DNA of 64,000 bases from Hydrogenophaga sp. BPS33 (lineage in GTDB: Bacteria; Pseudomonadota; Gammaproteobacteria; Burkholderiales; Burkholderiaceae_C). The stretch spans positions 3,038,001 through 3,102,000 of the forward strand of contig NZ_CP044549.1 in the NCBI RefSeq assembly GCF_009859475.1. Reading direction: 5' to 3'. The notes beneath the pieces were generated by a model. That model searched no databases. It was not told the DNA's origin and was given only the letters and a program-made list of their open reading frames with translations. Shown in pieces: positions 10,578-20,352 of this stretch. Every line of letters starts with the position of its first letter. Within the stretch, counting starts at the first letter, position 1. The position numbers and the translations under genes were made by a program.

Positions 10578-11345
10578 TCATGTGTGTTCCTCTTCGCCCA
10601 GATAGGCAGCTTGCACGCCGGCATCCGCCCGCACTTGCGCGGGTGTACCACTGGCGATCACCTGGCCGTTGACCATCACCGTGAGCAGGTCGGCCAGGGA
10701 GAACACGGCATCCATGTCGTGCTCCACGAGCATCATGGCGTGGTCCTTCTTGATGCGCAGTAGCAGCTCGACCATGCGCTCGGCCTCCGCATGGCCCATG
10801 CCGGCCAGCGGCTCGTCGAGCAGCAGCACGGTGGGCTCGGTGGCCAACGTCATGGCGATCTCGAGCTGGCGCTGCTCGCCATGGCTGGTGGTGCCGGCGA
10901 TGGTGTGGGCACGCGCCGTGAGGCCGGCGAGTTCGATCGCGCGCTCGCAGCGCCGGTTCACCTCGGTCATGGCGCTCGCGGCGGTGAGCCAGCGCACCGG
11001 GTTCCAGGGCGTGTGGCGTTCGCGCGATTGCGCGGCCAGCCGCACGTTGTCCCAGACGGTGAAGGGCAGGAAGATGTTGGTCTTCTGGTAGCTGCGGCCC
11101 AGGCCCAGGCGCGAGATGCGCTCGGCGCTCTTGCCCTGCGTCTGGGCGCCGTTGAGCGTGATGCGGCCCGAAGTGGGCGGCAGGTCGCCCGAGAGCAGGT
11201 TGGTCAGCGTGGACTTGCCCGCGCCGTTGGGCCCGATCACCGCGTGGATGCGGTCGCGGTGCAGCTCGACCGACACGTCGTTCACTGCGGCCAGGCCGCC
11301 AAAGCGCTTGGTGAGGTTCTTCGCGCTGAGAAGCAGCGTGCTCAT
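10578..11345 (-). CDS. livG: Branched-chain-type ABC transporter ATP-binding protein LivG
   Basis: Second ATPase of the importer, about 255 residues. Walker A GPNGAGKST is near residues 38-46, the signature is SHGEQRQLE (a common LivG variant of LSGGQ), and Walker B is VLLLDEPLAGM, followed by the switch segment LVEHDMD. The ATG at 11345 overlaps the livM stop in an ATGA arrangement, which indicates translational coupling. A much longer frame continues upstream in the same phase, but there it only shadows livM. It works with LivF, LivM and LivH as the inner-membrane part of the transporter. Confidence 0.94.
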   Translation of the reverse strand: MSTLLLSAKNLTKRFGGLAAVNDVSVELHRDRIHAVIGPNGAGKSTLTNLLSGDLPPTSGRITLNGAQTQGKSAERISRLGLGRSYQKTNIFLPFTVWDNVRLAAQSRERHTPWNPVRWLTAASAMTEVNRRCERAIELAGLTARAHTIAGTTSHGEQRQLEIAMTLATEPTVLLLDEPLAGMGHAEAERMVELLLRIKKDHAMMLVEHDMDAVFSLADLLTVMVNGQVIASGTPAQVRADAGVQAAYLGEEEHT

Positions 11346-12337
11346 GGTGCCGTCTCCCGCTTCTTCGAAAACCGTTCTACCAGGCCCAGCAGACCGCGCG
11401 GAGCAAAGACCACCACCAACACGATGAAGCTGCCCATGAGCAACTGCCAGTGTTTGGTCAGGTCCTTGAAGAAGTGCATGACGTACTCGAAGGCAAACGC
11501 GCCGACGATCGCGCCCGCGAAATTGCCCATGCCACCGAGGATCACCATCATGATCGCGTGCGCGCTCATGTGAAAGCCCATCAACTCGGGGTTCATGAAG
11601 CCGGTCTGCGCCGCCCAGAGAAAGCCCGCCACGCCGGCGAGCGCGCCGGCCAGCGTGAAGGCCGCGAGCTTGTGGCCGAAGGTGCCGTAGCCCACCGCGC
11701 GCATGCGGTGTTCGTTCACGCGGATGCCGGCGAGCACGCGGCCAAAGGGCGAGAACAACAGCCGGCGCAGGAAGGCATAGACCAGCACCAGCAGCAGCAA
11801 GGTGAAGTAGTAGAACGTGGTCTTGTTCTCCAGATCGATGCCGGTCCAGCCGAACAGCGAGGCGTCGGGGCGGAAGTTGATATAGATGCCGTCGGAGCCG
11901 CCCAAGACCTTGTTGTCGAAGAACAGAAAGAACACCATCTGCGCAAACGCCATGGTGACCATGATGAAGTAGATGCCATGCGTGCGCACCACGAAGAAGC
12001 CGATGACCAGCGCCGCCAGCGCAGCGCCCAGCACCGACACCGGCAAGGACCACCACAGACTGATGGGCGCATCTGCCGGCGTGAGAAAGGCCAGGGCATA
12101 GCCCGCCAGGCCGAAGTACGCGGCGTGGCCGAGCGACACGAGGCCGGTCACGCCCTGCAGCAAGTCCAGGCTCATCGCGAAGATCGCCAGGATCATCATC
12201 TGCGAGAGCATCTGCAGGTAGAAGCCGCCGCCATCCAGCGGAATCAGCGGAAACGCGGCCAGCGCGATCGCGCCCAGCCACAGGATGAACTGGATGCTGC
12301 GTGGCAGTCTTTCGAGTTGGGCGGTGGGTGCACTCAT
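11342..12337 (-). CDS. livM: Branched-chain-type ABC transporter permease LivM
   Basis: Inner-membrane permease of about 331 residues with around eight to ten hydrophobic segments. The family phrases GLVSLGHAAYFGLAGYALAF (near 68-87) and VILGGMGNFAGAIVGAF (near 265-281) are visible; the second is the permease loop that contacts the ATPase. The start codon ATG at 12337 gives a short hydrophilic N-terminus before the first helix. The stop overlaps the livG start by 4 bases. The 82-base gap upstream to livH is filled by a GC-rich repeat-like element. Confidence 0.93.
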   Translation of the reverse strand: MSAPTAQLERLPRSIQFILWLGAIALAAFPLIPLDGGGFYLQMLSQMMILAIFAMSLDLLQGVTGLVSLGHAAYFGLAGYALAFLTPADAPISLWWSLPVSVLGAALAALVIGFFVVRTHGIYFIMVTMAFAQMVFFLFFDNKVLGGSDGIYINFRPDASLFGWTGIDLENKTTFYYFTLLLLVLVYAFLRRLLFSPFGRVLAGIRVNEHRMRAVGYGTFGHKLAAFTLAGALAGVAGFLWAAQTGFMNPELMGFHMSAHAIMMVILGGMGNFAGAIVGAFAFEYVMHFFKDLTKHWQLLMGSFIVLVVVFAPRGLLGLVERFSKKRETAP

Positions 12338-12342
12338 GACCT

Positions 12343-12420
12343 AGCCCCCACGTTGGTCACTTCGTGTACTGCGCTGCCCCCCAAGGGGGCCTTCGCATCT
12401 TGGAGCGGTCCGGCGATGCT
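12343..12420. repeat. GC-rich intergenic repeat-like element of the Comamonadaceae type
   Basis: The whole livH-livM gap consists of a patterned sequence with the hairpin GCCCCC-caa-GGGGGC (12376-12390) followed by TTCGCATCTTGGAGCGGTCCGG. I recall very similar intergenic elements from many Comamonadaceae genomes, ending close to a start or stop codon, as here. Only one copy was noticed in this window. The repeat family assignment is from memory and needs a genome search. Confidence 0.5.
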
Positions 12421-13283
12421 CATTGCTTGAAGAGCCCCTCAGGCTTGTAGAGAAGAACCAGGGCCATGAGCATGTAGACCGCCATGCCGGCGATCTGCGG
12501 CACCAGCACCTTGCCAAAGGTATCGACCAGGCCCACGAGCAGGGCGGCCACCAGGGCGCCGCGCACCGAGCCGATGCCGCCGATGACCACGACCACGAAG
12601 CACATGATCAGCACCGAGCTGCCCATGCCGGGGTACACGCTGGAGATGGGCGCGGCGATCATGCCCGCGATGGCCGCGAGCGCCACGCCCAGCGCGAACA
12701 CCACGCCGTGGATGAGGCGGATGTTGATGCCCAGCGACTCGGTCATTTCGCGGTTGAACGCGCCAGCGCGGATCTTCATGCCCAGGCGCGTCTTGGAGAT
12801 CAGCAGGTACAGCCCCAGTGCAAGCGCAACGCACACGCCTGACATCACCAGGCGGTAGACCGGGTAGGAGAGGTTGTCGGTGAGCGGGATCGACCAGTTC
12901 AGCATCTCCGGCACCGGCACCGAGTGCACGTCGTCGCCCCACAGAATCGAGCGCATTTCCTCGAAGATGTAGATCAGGCCGAAGGTGAGCAGCACCTGGT
13001 CGAGGTGATCGCGCTTGTAGAAGTGGCGAAACAGCAGCCATTCGAGCAGCCAGCCGAACACCACGGCCAGCATGGTGCCGAGCACGATCGCCACCACCAG
13101 GCTGTTGAATTGGCCCACGAGGAACCAGGCCAGGTAGGCGCCCAGCATGTAGAAGCTGCCATGCGCGAGGTTGACCACGCCCATGATGCCGAAGATCAGG
13201 GTGAGCCCGGCGGCCAGCATGAACAGCAGCAGGCCGTACTGCAGGCTGTTGAGCAGCTGGATCAGGAGGTTGGCGAAGTCCAT
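12420..13283 (-). CDS. livH: Branched-chain-type ABC transporter permease LivH
   Basis: Inner-membrane permease of about 287 residues, the first permease gene of the importer operon. The N-terminus LLNSLQYGLLLFMLAAGLTL and the phrase GVVNLAHGSFYMLGAY (near 35-50) are typical of LivH. The coupling-loop phrase VVVIGGIGSVRGALVAAL lies near 228-245. Around eight hydrophobic segments are visible. It starts 89 bases after the binding-protein gene, and a hairpin terminator in that gap suggests that only part of the transcription continues into the permease genes. Confidence 0.93.
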   Translation of the reverse strand: MDFANLLIQLLNSLQYGLLLFMLAAGLTLIFGIMGVVNLAHGSFYMLGAYLAWFLVGQFNSLVVAIVLGTMLAVVFGWLLEWLLFRHFYKRDHLDQVLLTFGLIYIFEEMRSILWGDDVHSVPVPEMLNWSIPLTDNLSYPVYRLVMSGVCVALALGLYLLISKTRLGMKIRAGAFNREMTESLGINIRLIHGVVFALGVALAAIAGMIAAPISSVYPGMGSSVLIMCFVVVVIGGIGSVRGALVAALLVGLVDTFGKVLVPQIAGMAVYMLMALVLLYKPEGLFKQ

Positions 13284-13310
13284 GGGGGAAGCTCAGACGG
13301 AGAGGCGGTC

Positions 13311-13341
13311 AAAAACCAGACCAGCGCCCGGGGCGCTGGTT
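13311..13341 (-). terminator. Intrinsic terminator or attenuator between livK and livH
   Basis: On the minus strand, CCAGCGC and GCGCTGG (13321-13327 paired with 13333-13339) form a GC-rich hairpin, followed within a few bases by a run of five T. It lies directly after the binding-protein stop and before livH, the usual place for partial termination that favours expression of the binding protein. Confidence 0.65.
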
Positions 13342-13372
13342 TGTGGTGTCGCAAACCTGGGGTGCGGCTCGA

Positions 13373-14560
13373 TCAGCCCATGCGGCAGCCGGTGGCCGGG
13401 TCGGCCACAGCCTTCTGCGCGATGCCGATCACCTTGTTCTCCTTGTTCTCGACCTTGCGCATGTACATGTCCTGGATCGGGTTGTGGGCCTTGCTCATGG
13501 TCCATTTGCCGCGCGGACTGTCGATCACGGCCCCCTCCATGGCGGCATACAGGGCCTTCTTGTTGTTGAGGTCGCCCTTGACGGCGTTGGCGCCCTTGAT
13601 CAGCAGCAGGCCGGTGTCATAGCCTTGCACGGCGTACACGTCGGGCTGGAGCTTGAAGGCCTTGGCGTATTCCAGGCGGAATTGCTTGTCGCGCGGCGTG
13701 TTGAGCGAGTCGCCGTAGTGCATGGTGGTGAGCACGCCGTTGGCCGCTGGGCCAGCCGCTTCGAGCACGCCCTCGGTGAGGAAGCCCGAACCATAGAGTT
13801 GGATGGACTTGTTCAGGCCCGCAGCGGCGAAATCGCTCATGAACTTGGCCGCGCCGCCACCGGCGAAGAAGCAAGCCACGGCATCGGGCTTGAGCGAGGC
13901 GATTTCGGTCAGCAGTGCCTGGAACTCGACGTTGGGGAAGGGCAGGCCGAGCTTCTTCATGATGGTGCCGCCGGCTGCCGTGTAGCTCTGCTCGAAACCC
14001 TCGAAGGCCTCGTCCCCCGCGGCATAGCTCCAGGTGATCCACACCGCCTTCTTGTGGCCGTTGGCGACCATGGCCTTGCCCAGGGCCAGCGTGGGCTGCG
14101 AGTTCGTGAACGAGGTGCGGAACACGTTGGGCGCACACTGCGCGCGGGTGGCAATGTGCACGCCCGCGTTGGGAATCAGGTTGAGCACGCCCGTGTCGCG
14201 CGCCACCTTGTGGATGCCCATCTGCACGCCGGAGTGCACGGTGCCGACGAGCACATCCACCTTGTCGCGTTGTACCAGCCGGGTGGCGTTCTCGATGCCC
14301 TTGGCGGGGTTGGATTCGTCGTCCACCTTGAAGTACTCGACCTCGCGCCCGCCCAGCTTGCCGCCCTGCTCGTTGAGCGCCATGCGAAAGCCGTTTTCGA
14401 TCGCCGCGCCGAGTTGGGCGAAGGTGCCGGTATAAGGCAGCATGAAGCCCACCCGCACCTTGTTGGACTGGGCGCGCACGATCTGCGGCAGCAGCAGGCC
14501 GGAAGAGGCGGCGCCGATCACGGCGGCGCTGCGGGTCAGAACGATTCGGCGGGTGGTCAT
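13373..14560 (-). CDS. Periplasmic substrate-binding protein of the branched-chain-type ABC transporter (LivK-like)
   Basis: About 395 residues. The N-terminus has two arginines and a hydrophobic stretch ending in PQIVRAQ, a signal peptide with a possible twin-arginine character (TTRRIVLTRS). The mature protein begins KVRVGFMLPYTGTFAQLG, the standard opening of type I periplasmic binding proteins, and continues with the two lobes. It captures the ligand in the periplasm and delivers it to LivHMGF. It leads the operon and has a terminator directly behind it. Linkage to pobA suggests 4-hydroxybenzoate, benzoate or a related acid as ligand; a leucine-type ligand is not excluded. Confidence 0.9.
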   Translation of the reverse strand: MTTRRIVLTRSAAVIGAASSGLLLPQIVRAQSNKVRVGFMLPYTGTFAQLGAAIENGFRMALNEQGGKLGGREVEYFKVDDESNPAKGIENATRLVQRDKVDVLVGTVHSGVQMGIHKVARDTGVLNLIPNAGVHIATRAQCAPNVFRTSFTNSQPTLALGKAMVANGHKKAVWITWSYAAGDEAFEGFEQSYTAAGGTIMKKLGLPFPNVEFQALLTEIASLKPDAVACFFAGGGAAKFMSDFAAAGLNKSIQLYGSGFLTEGVLEAAGPAANGVLTTMHYGDSLNTPRDKQFRLEYAKAFKLQPDVYAVQGYDTGLLLIKGANAVKGDLNNKKALYAAMEGAVIDSPRGKWTMSKAHNPIQDMYMRKVENKENKVIGIAQKAVADPATGCRMG

Positions 14561-14672
14561 GGAAGTCTCCTGTGGGTGGTTGCCTGAATGCGATTCACTG
14601 TAGACGGGTGGAGCAGGGTGTGGCGATCCAGAATTACCCGTACTTGAGGTTTAAAACATTCACAAATGAATT

Positions 14673-15152
14673 TCACGCCGGCAGAGCGGCCCGCATGGCC
14701 AGCGCCAGCCATTTGCGGCACCAGGCGTTGCCGAGCGCTGCGGCATCGGTGCCGTCGGAGGCATCGTGGCGGAAAACCTCGCCGACGCGCACCGCGCCCA
14801 GGTCGGCCAGGCGTTCATCGAAACACAGGCCGCCGTTGCAGAAGGTCTGGGCATATGCGCTGTCGCCCAAAGCCATCACGCCATAGCGCACGTGGCCCAG
14901 ATAGCGCGGCTCGCTGCCCAGGGAGTCGTACAAGCGGCGGGCGTTCGCCGGCACGTCCCCCGAGCCGTGGGTGGATGTGCAGATGAGATATATTGCATCC
15001 GCCTCGAACGCTTGTATGTTCAGACCGTCCATGCGCCGCACCTCGATGCGATCGATCAGATCGGCGCAACCCATCTCGACAGCCTGAGCCACCGCTTCAG
15101 CATTGCCGGTGACAGTGCCAACCAGGATGAGGAGTTTGGTGGGTGGATTCAT
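14673..15152 (-). CDS. Flavodoxin-like protein (MioC-type)
   Basis: About 159 residues with a flavodoxin fold. The phosphate-binding loop is VGTVTGNAEAVA near residues 12-23, the second FMN loop is STHGSGDVPANA near 60-71, and ALGDSAYAQTFCNGG near 94-108 is the third; this last pattern is typical of MioC and of the flavodoxin domains of reductases. It carries FMN and acts as a small electron carrier in the cytoplasm. It stands alone, downstream of two tRNA genes on the same strand. The partner proteins are unknown. Confidence 0.85.
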   Translation of the reverse strand: MNPPTKLLILVGTVTGNAEAVAQAVEMGCADLIDRIEVRRMDGLNIQAFEADAIYLICTSTHGSGDVPANARRLYDSLGSEPRYLGHVRYGVMALGDSAYAQTFCNGGLCFDERLADLGAVRVGEVFRHDASDGTDAAALGNAWCRKWLALAMRAALPA

Positions 15153-15261
15153 GATGAATGGCCTGCAATATATTTCATGAATCCAGGTTGCGATGACCGG
15201 GTAAACCCGGTTATTCGGCGCTGCCGTCGGTTTGCCGTGGTGGGCGCCGGCGCTCTGGAAT

Positions 15262-15338
15262 TGGCCTGCCCGGAGGGACTCGAACCCCCGACCTGCTGCT
15301 TAGAAGGCAGCTGCTCTATCCAGTTGAGCTACGGGCAG
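15262..15338 (-). tRNA. tRNA-Arg (anticodon TCT)
   Basis: 77 bases including an encoded CCA. The 7-bp acceptor stem CTGCCCG/CGGGCAG closes perfectly. The D arm AGCTCAACTGGATAGAGC, the anticodon loop CTTCTAA and the T loop GGTTCGAGTCC are all present. The TCT anticodon reads AGA and AGG. No integrase or attachment-site duplication was seen beside it. Confidence 0.95.
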
Positions 15339-15360
15339 ACAGGGTGACCAGTTGACACGA

Positions 15361-15386
15361 AAAAGGCCCACACTGTGGGCCTTTTT
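15361..15386. terminator. Hairpin terminator between the two tRNA genes
   Basis: GGCCCAC (15365-15371) pairs with GTGGGCC (15375-15381), flanked by A-tracts on the left and T-tracts on the right, so it could terminate in both directions. On the minus strand it follows tRNA-Pro, suggesting that the two tRNA genes are separate transcripts or are processed apart. Confidence 0.8.
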
Positions 15387-15401
15387 GTTCTTGAAAAGAA
15401 A

Positions 15402-15478
15402 TGGTCGGAGCGGCGGGATTCGAACTCGCGACCCTCTGCTCCCAAAGCAGATGCGCTACCAGGCTGCGCTACGCTCCG
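15402..15478 (-). tRNA. tRNA-Pro (anticodon TGG)
   Basis: 77 bases including an encoded CCA. The acceptor stem CGGAGCG/CGCTCCG pairs perfectly. The D arm TAGCGCAGCCTGGTAGCGCA, the anticodon loop TTTGGGA and the T loop AGTTCGAATCC are standard for bacterial tRNA-Pro. The TGG anticodon can read most CCN codons. Confidence 0.95.
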
Positions 15479-15524
15479 ACTAAGCGGCGAATTGTACCTG
15501 CTCGGAACGCGGGTTTTGGGCGGG

Positions 15525-16229
15525 TCAGCGTTTTTCGTATTGCGTCTTGCCAAAAAGAATGTCGCGCGACTTGTCGTCGGTGAGGGGCTTGCGCGCGTCA
15601 GCCAGCACCGCCACGCCGCGCTGCACCGCCGGGCGCGCGGCGATGGCATCGAACCACACCTTCAAGCGCGGATAGTCCGCCCAGTCGATGCCCTGGTTCT
15701 GCCAGCTGCGCAGCCACGGGAAAATGGCGATGTCGGCGATGCTGTACTGGTTGCCTGCGATGAATTTCTGCCCGGCCAGCTGCCGGTCCATCACACCATA
15801 GAGCCGCTTGGCCTCGTTGGTGTAGCGATCGACGGCATACCCGATCTTCTCGGGCGCGTACATGCGGAAGTGGTGCGCCTGCCCCAGCATGGGACCCACG
15901 CCGCCCATCTGGAACATCAGCCATTCCATGACCTTGAACTTGGCGCGGTCGCTGCCGGGCAGGAACTTGCCGGTCTTGCTGGCGAGGTAGAGCAGGATGG
16001 CGCCCGATTCGAACAGGCTGATGGGCTTGCCATCGGGCCCGATCGGATCGACCAGGGCCGGGATCTTGTTGTTCGGACTGATCTTCAGAAACGCCGGCTC
16101 GAACTGGTCACCCTTGCCGATGTTGACCGCGTGCACCTGCCAGTCGCGGCCCAGGCGCAAGCCGCATTCCTCCAGCATGATGTGGACCTTGTGGCCGTTT
16201 GGCGTGGGCCAGGAGTAGACGTCGATCAT
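15525..16229 (-). CDS. Glutathione S-transferase family protein (YfcG/nu-class-like)
   Basis: About 234 residues. The N-terminal thioredoxin-like domain (residues 1-85) starts VYSWPTPNGHKVHIMLEE; the TPNG segment resembles the N-terminal active-site region of YfcG/YghU-type proteins, and NNKIPALVD supplies the cis-proline loop. The all-helical C-terminal domain follows from about residue 95, with the capping motif YSIADIAIFPW near 170-180. Such proteins act as glutathione-dependent disulfide reductases or transferases in the cytoplasm. It is not clearly in an operon; the acyl-CoA dehydrogenase gene ends 86 bases upstream on the same strand. The substrate is unknown. Confidence 0.88.
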   Translation of the reverse strand: MIDVYSWPTPNGHKVHIMLEECGLRLGRDWQVHAVNIGKGDQFEPAFLKISPNNKIPALVDPIGPDGKPISLFESGAILLYLASKTGKFLPGSDRAKFKVMEWLMFQMGGVGPMLGQAHHFRMYAPEKIGYAVDRYTNEAKRLYGVMDRQLAGQKFIAGNQYSIADIAIFPWLRSWQNQGIDWADYPRLKVWFDAIAARPAVQRGVAVLADARKPLTDDKSRDILFGKTQYEKR

Positions 16230-16315
16230 GGGGCCAGCCTTTCGTTGAAGAGCGTGTGCACAAGCGCCGCACTCTACGGGAATTCAAATGGCCGTACCCA
16301 CGCAGGGGCGCGCGA

Positions 16316-17575
<1,260 letters not shown>

Positions 17576-17615
17576 GGGGGCTCCAGGAGGGATGCAGTTG
17601 GGACGGTCGGGGCGT

Positions 17616-18704
17616 TCAGCGGACGGCGCTGGCGAATTGCCAGGCCATCTCGGCCAGAGGGCGGGCGCCCGCGCCGGAGGCTTTGGCCTCGGCGCTGGAG
17701 GCGGTTCCTGCTTCGGCGCGCTTGGCGATGCCTTGCAGGATGGCGGCGAGGCGGAACAGGTTGTAGGCGAGGTAGAAGTTCCAGTCGGCCTTGAGCTGCT
17801 CGGGGCTGGCAAAGCCGGTGCGCTCGCAGTAGCGCGCGATGTACTCGGCTTCCGACGGAATGCCCAGGGCCGCGAGGTCCAGGCCCTGGATGCCCCGGAA
17901 CATGCCGGGCGGGATGTGCCACGACATGCAGTGGTAGCTGAAATCGGCCAGCGGATGGCCCAGGGTGGAAAGCTCCCAGTCGAGCACGGCGAGCACGCGC
18001 GGCTCCTGCGGGTGGAACATCAGGTTGTCGAGCCGGTAGTCACCGTGCACCACCGAGACCATGGATTCGTCGCGCGCCATGGCCGGAATGTTCTGCGGCA
18101 GCCACGCCATGAGCCGGTCCATCTCGGGAATGGGCTGGGTGATCGAGGCCTGGTACTGTTTGCTCCAGCGGCCGATCTGGCGTTCGAAATAATTGCCGGG
18201 CTTGCCATAGTCGCCCAGGCCGACGGCCGTCGGCTGGACGGTGTGCAGCGCGGCGATGACGCGGTTCATCTCGTCGTAGATGCCGGCGCGCTGCGCGCTC
18301 GACATGCCGGGCAGCGACTGGTCCCACATCACGCGGCCGTCCACGCACTCCATCACGTAGAAGGCGCGCCCGATCACCGATTCGTCTTCGCACAGCAGGT
18401 GCATCTGCGCCACGGGCACGCCTTTGCCGTGCAGCGCCCCCATGACGCGAAACTCGCGCTCGATCGCGTGCGCCGAGGGCAGCAGCTGGGCCACCGGCCC
18501 GGGCTTGGCACGCATCACATAGGCGCGCGCGGGCGTGATGAGTTTGTAGGTCGGGTTGGACTGGCCGCCCTTGAACATCTCGACCGAGAGCGGTCCGGCG
18601 AAGCCCGGCAGGCGCGGTTGCAACCAGCGTTCGAGCGCCTCGACATCAAAGGCGTGACGGTCCGAGACGGCGCGGGTGCCTACGTAGTTCTGGGTATCGG
18701 TCAT
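17616..18704 (-). CDS. Phosphotransferase family protein (aminoglycoside-phosphotransferase fold, ACAD10/11-associated type)
   Basis: About 362 residues with a protein-kinase-like fold. Visible motifs are the glycine-rich segment [12 protein letters not shown] near 44-55, the lysine-bearing strand AYVMRAKP, the catalytic loop [15 protein letters not shown] near 225-239, and the metal-binding [18 protein letters not shown]. In eukaryotic ACAD10 and ACAD11 this domain is fused to an acyl-CoA dehydrogenase and phosphorylates 4-hydroxyacyl-CoA; here the two are separate adjacent genes. A role in handling hydroxy acids before beta-oxidation is therefore plausible. Antibiotic resistance is not suggested by this context. 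Confidence 0.85.
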   Translation of the reverse strand: MTDTQNYVGTRAVSDRHAFDVEALERWLQPRLPGFAGPLSVEMFKGGQSNPTYKLITPARAYVMRAKPGPVAQLLPSAHAIEREFRVMGALHGKGVPVAQMHLLCEDESVIGRAFYVMECVDGRVMWDQSLPGMSSAQRAGIYDEMNRVIAALHTVQPTAVGLGDYGKPGNYFERQIGRWSKQYQASITQPIPEMDRLMAWLPQNIPAMARDESMVSVVHGDYRLDNLMFHPQEPRVLAVLDWELSTLGHPLADFSYHCMSWHIPPGMFRGIQGLDLAALGIPSEAEYIARYCERTGFASPEQLKADWNFYLAYNLFRLAAILQGIAKRAEAGTASSAEAKASGAGARPLAEMAWQFASAVR

Positions 18705-18759
18705 GCGGCAGGCTCCGTGTTCCGTGCGGGGAGTGCCTGCCGCCGCCGTGCCGCGACGT

Positions 18760-19479
18760 TCAGGCCTCGGTTTCTGCGATGCGCATCAACATCTCCCGGT
18801 TGCGCACCACCAGGCCGCCTTGTTCGATGCGGATCGCGTTCTCGCGCTCCATCGACTTGAGTTCCTGGTTCACGCGCTGGCGCGAAGCGCCGAGCAACTG
18901 CGCCAATTCTTCCTGCGCCAGTTGCAGGCCGATGCGCATCTCGCTGCCATCGGACAGGCACGGCACACCGTAGCTGCGCACCAGGTGCAGCAACTGCTTG
19001 GCCAGGCGCGCGCGCAAGGGCAGGGTGTTGAGGTCTTCGACCAGGCCGAACAGCGTGCGGATGCGCCGCGCCTGCAGGCGCATCAAGGCCTCGTACAGCT
19101 CGACGTGGTTGGACAGGATTTTCTGGAAGTCGCTGCGCGCCACACACAGCAGGGTGGTTGCGCCATGCGCATAGGCGTCGTGCGTGCGCTGGTCGCCATC
19201 GAACATCGCCACGTCGCCGAGCCACACGCCAGGCTCCACATAGGTGAGCGTGATCTGCTTGCCCGAGAGCGACGTGGAGCTCACGCGCACCGCGCCACGC
19301 GCCACGGCCGACCACTCGGTGGGTGGGTCGCCGCGCGCGACGATCAGGTCGCCGTCCTTGAACCGCTTGACGTGGGCGCATCGGAGAATGTCGTGACGCA
19401 GGGAAGGGGAGAGGGTGTTGAACCAGCGACCACCATTGATCGCCTCGCGTTCTTCCATTGTCAGAATCGGTTCGTCCAT
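18760..19479 (-). CDS. Crp/Fnr-family transcriptional regulator
   Basis: About 239 residues. The N-terminal cyclic-nucleotide-type beta-barrel is seen at about residues 20-140 (KDGDLIVARGD, then VEPGVWLGDVAMFDG), a long dimerisation helix near 140-165, and the C-terminal winged helix-turn-helix has QEELAQLLGASRQRVNQELKSME near 195-217. There is no N-terminal cysteine cluster, so it is not an oxygen-sensing FNR. The ATG at 19479 is chosen for family length; longer frames overlap other genes. It lies between the enoyl-CoA hydratase gene (91 bases upstream) and the phosphotransferase gene, so local control of acyl-CoA oxidation is likely. The ligand is unknown. Confidence 0.88.
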   Translation of the reverse strand: MDEPILTMEEREAINGGRWFNTLSPSLRHDILRCAHVKRFKDGDLIVARGDPPTEWSAVARGAVRVSSTSLSGKQITLTYVEPGVWLGDVAMFDGDQRTHDAYAHGATTLLCVARSDFQKILSNHVELYEALMRLQARRIRTLFGLVEDLNTLPLRARLAKQLLHLVRSYGVPCLSDGSEMRIGLQLAQEELAQLLGASRQRVNQELKSMERENAIRIEQGGLVVRNREMLMRIAETEA

Positions 19480-19570
19480 GGGCTGTCTTTTGCGTGACTG
19501 GGGATGGGCTTCATTGTCGCCACTGGGACGTGGCGTGCGGGTCAGAGTATGCGTGCAGCGGTACGCCGGT

Positions 19571-20350
19571 TCAGCGGTACTGGGCCGGCCGCTTCTCCAG
19601 GAACGCGCCGATGCCTTCGCCCGCGTTGGGATGGTGCAGGTTGCGCACGAAGTGCTCGCGCTCGGCATTCAGTTGCGTGTGCAGGGGCGCGGCGACGGCT
19701 TCGTTGGCCAGTTCCTTGACGCTGGCCAGCGCGTTGGGCGCGCGCGCATTCAGGCGCTCGCATACCGCCAAGGCCTCGGAGAGCGCGTTGCCGTCGTCGC
19801 ATACCTGGGAGATCACGCCCAACTGCAGCAGGCGTTCGGCGCTGATGCGCTCGCCCGCGAGCAGCAGCTGCAGGGCGGTGGCGCGGGGCACGGCGCGCAT
19901 CAGGCTCCAGGTAGCGCCACCGTCGGGCGAGAGGCCCACGCTGGTGTACGACATGGCGAACACGCTTTTCTGCGCCGCGACGATCAGGTCGCAGGCCAGC
20001 GCCAGCGAGAAGCCCGCGCCCGCGCAAGCCCCTTCGACCGCGGCTACCACCGGCTTGGGAAAGGTGTGGATGGCTTCGATCCAGTTGCCCAGGCCCTCGA
20101 CGCTTTGCGACTGCACCTCGGGCGGGAGTTGCCGGTTGCCCAACAGGCGCTGCAGGTTGCCGCCAGCGCAGAAGTGCGCCCCCTCGCCGGTGATGACGAC
20201 GCTGCGCACCTCGGCGCTGCGTTCGGCTGCGTTGAGCGCTTCCACGCCGGCGGCGTACATGTCGGGGCCCAGCGCGTTGCGGTGCTCGGGGTTGCTGATG
20301 GTCAGCACCATGGTCTGTCCATGGCTGTGGCTCTTGAGGCTGGCGGTCAT
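19571..20350 (-). CDS. Enoyl-CoA hydratase/isomerase family protein
   Basis: Crotonase-fold enzyme of about 259 residues that hydrates or isomerises enoyl-CoA. The oxyanion-hole segments are AHFCAGGNLQRLL near 58-70 and VEGACAGAGFSLALACDL near 105-122, followed by SPDGGATW where a catalytic carboxylate often lies. The ATG at 20350 begins 2 bases after the stop of the 3-hydroxyacyl-CoA dehydrogenase, with GAGGAGG just upstream, so the two are translated together. Together they carry out successive beta-oxidation steps. The sequence somewhat resembles PaaG-type isomerases, but the substrate is undecided. Confidence 0.9.
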   Translation of the reverse strand: MTASLKSHSHGQTMVLTISNPEHRNALGPDMYAAGVEALNAAERSAEVRSVVITGEGAHFCAGGNLQRLLGNRQLPPEVQSQSVEGLGNWIEAIHTFPKPVVAAVEGACAGAGFSLALACDLIVAAQKSVFAMSYTSVGLSPDGGATWSLMRAVPRATALQLLLAGERISAERLLQLGVISQVCDDGNALSEALAVCERLNARAPNALASVKELANEAVAAPLHTQLNAEREHFVRNLHHPNAGEGIGAFLEKRPAQYR

Positions 20351-20352
20351 GG

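Noticed and set aside
10578..12281. Long continuous minus-strand frame that seems to fuse LivG with an extra N-terminal domain
   Set aside because: The upstream half is livM read in another phase. The LivG start at 11345 overlaps the livM stop, which is the usual arrangement.
14984..15184. Inverted pair ATATATTGCA / TGCAATATAT about 175 bases apart around the flavodoxin-like gene start
   Set aside because: One copy is inside the gene, the spacing is large, and 10 bases of simple AT-rich sequence can match by chance.
15262..15478. tRNA genes as phage or island attachment sites
   Set aside because: No integrase, no partial tRNA duplicate and no base-composition change next to them.
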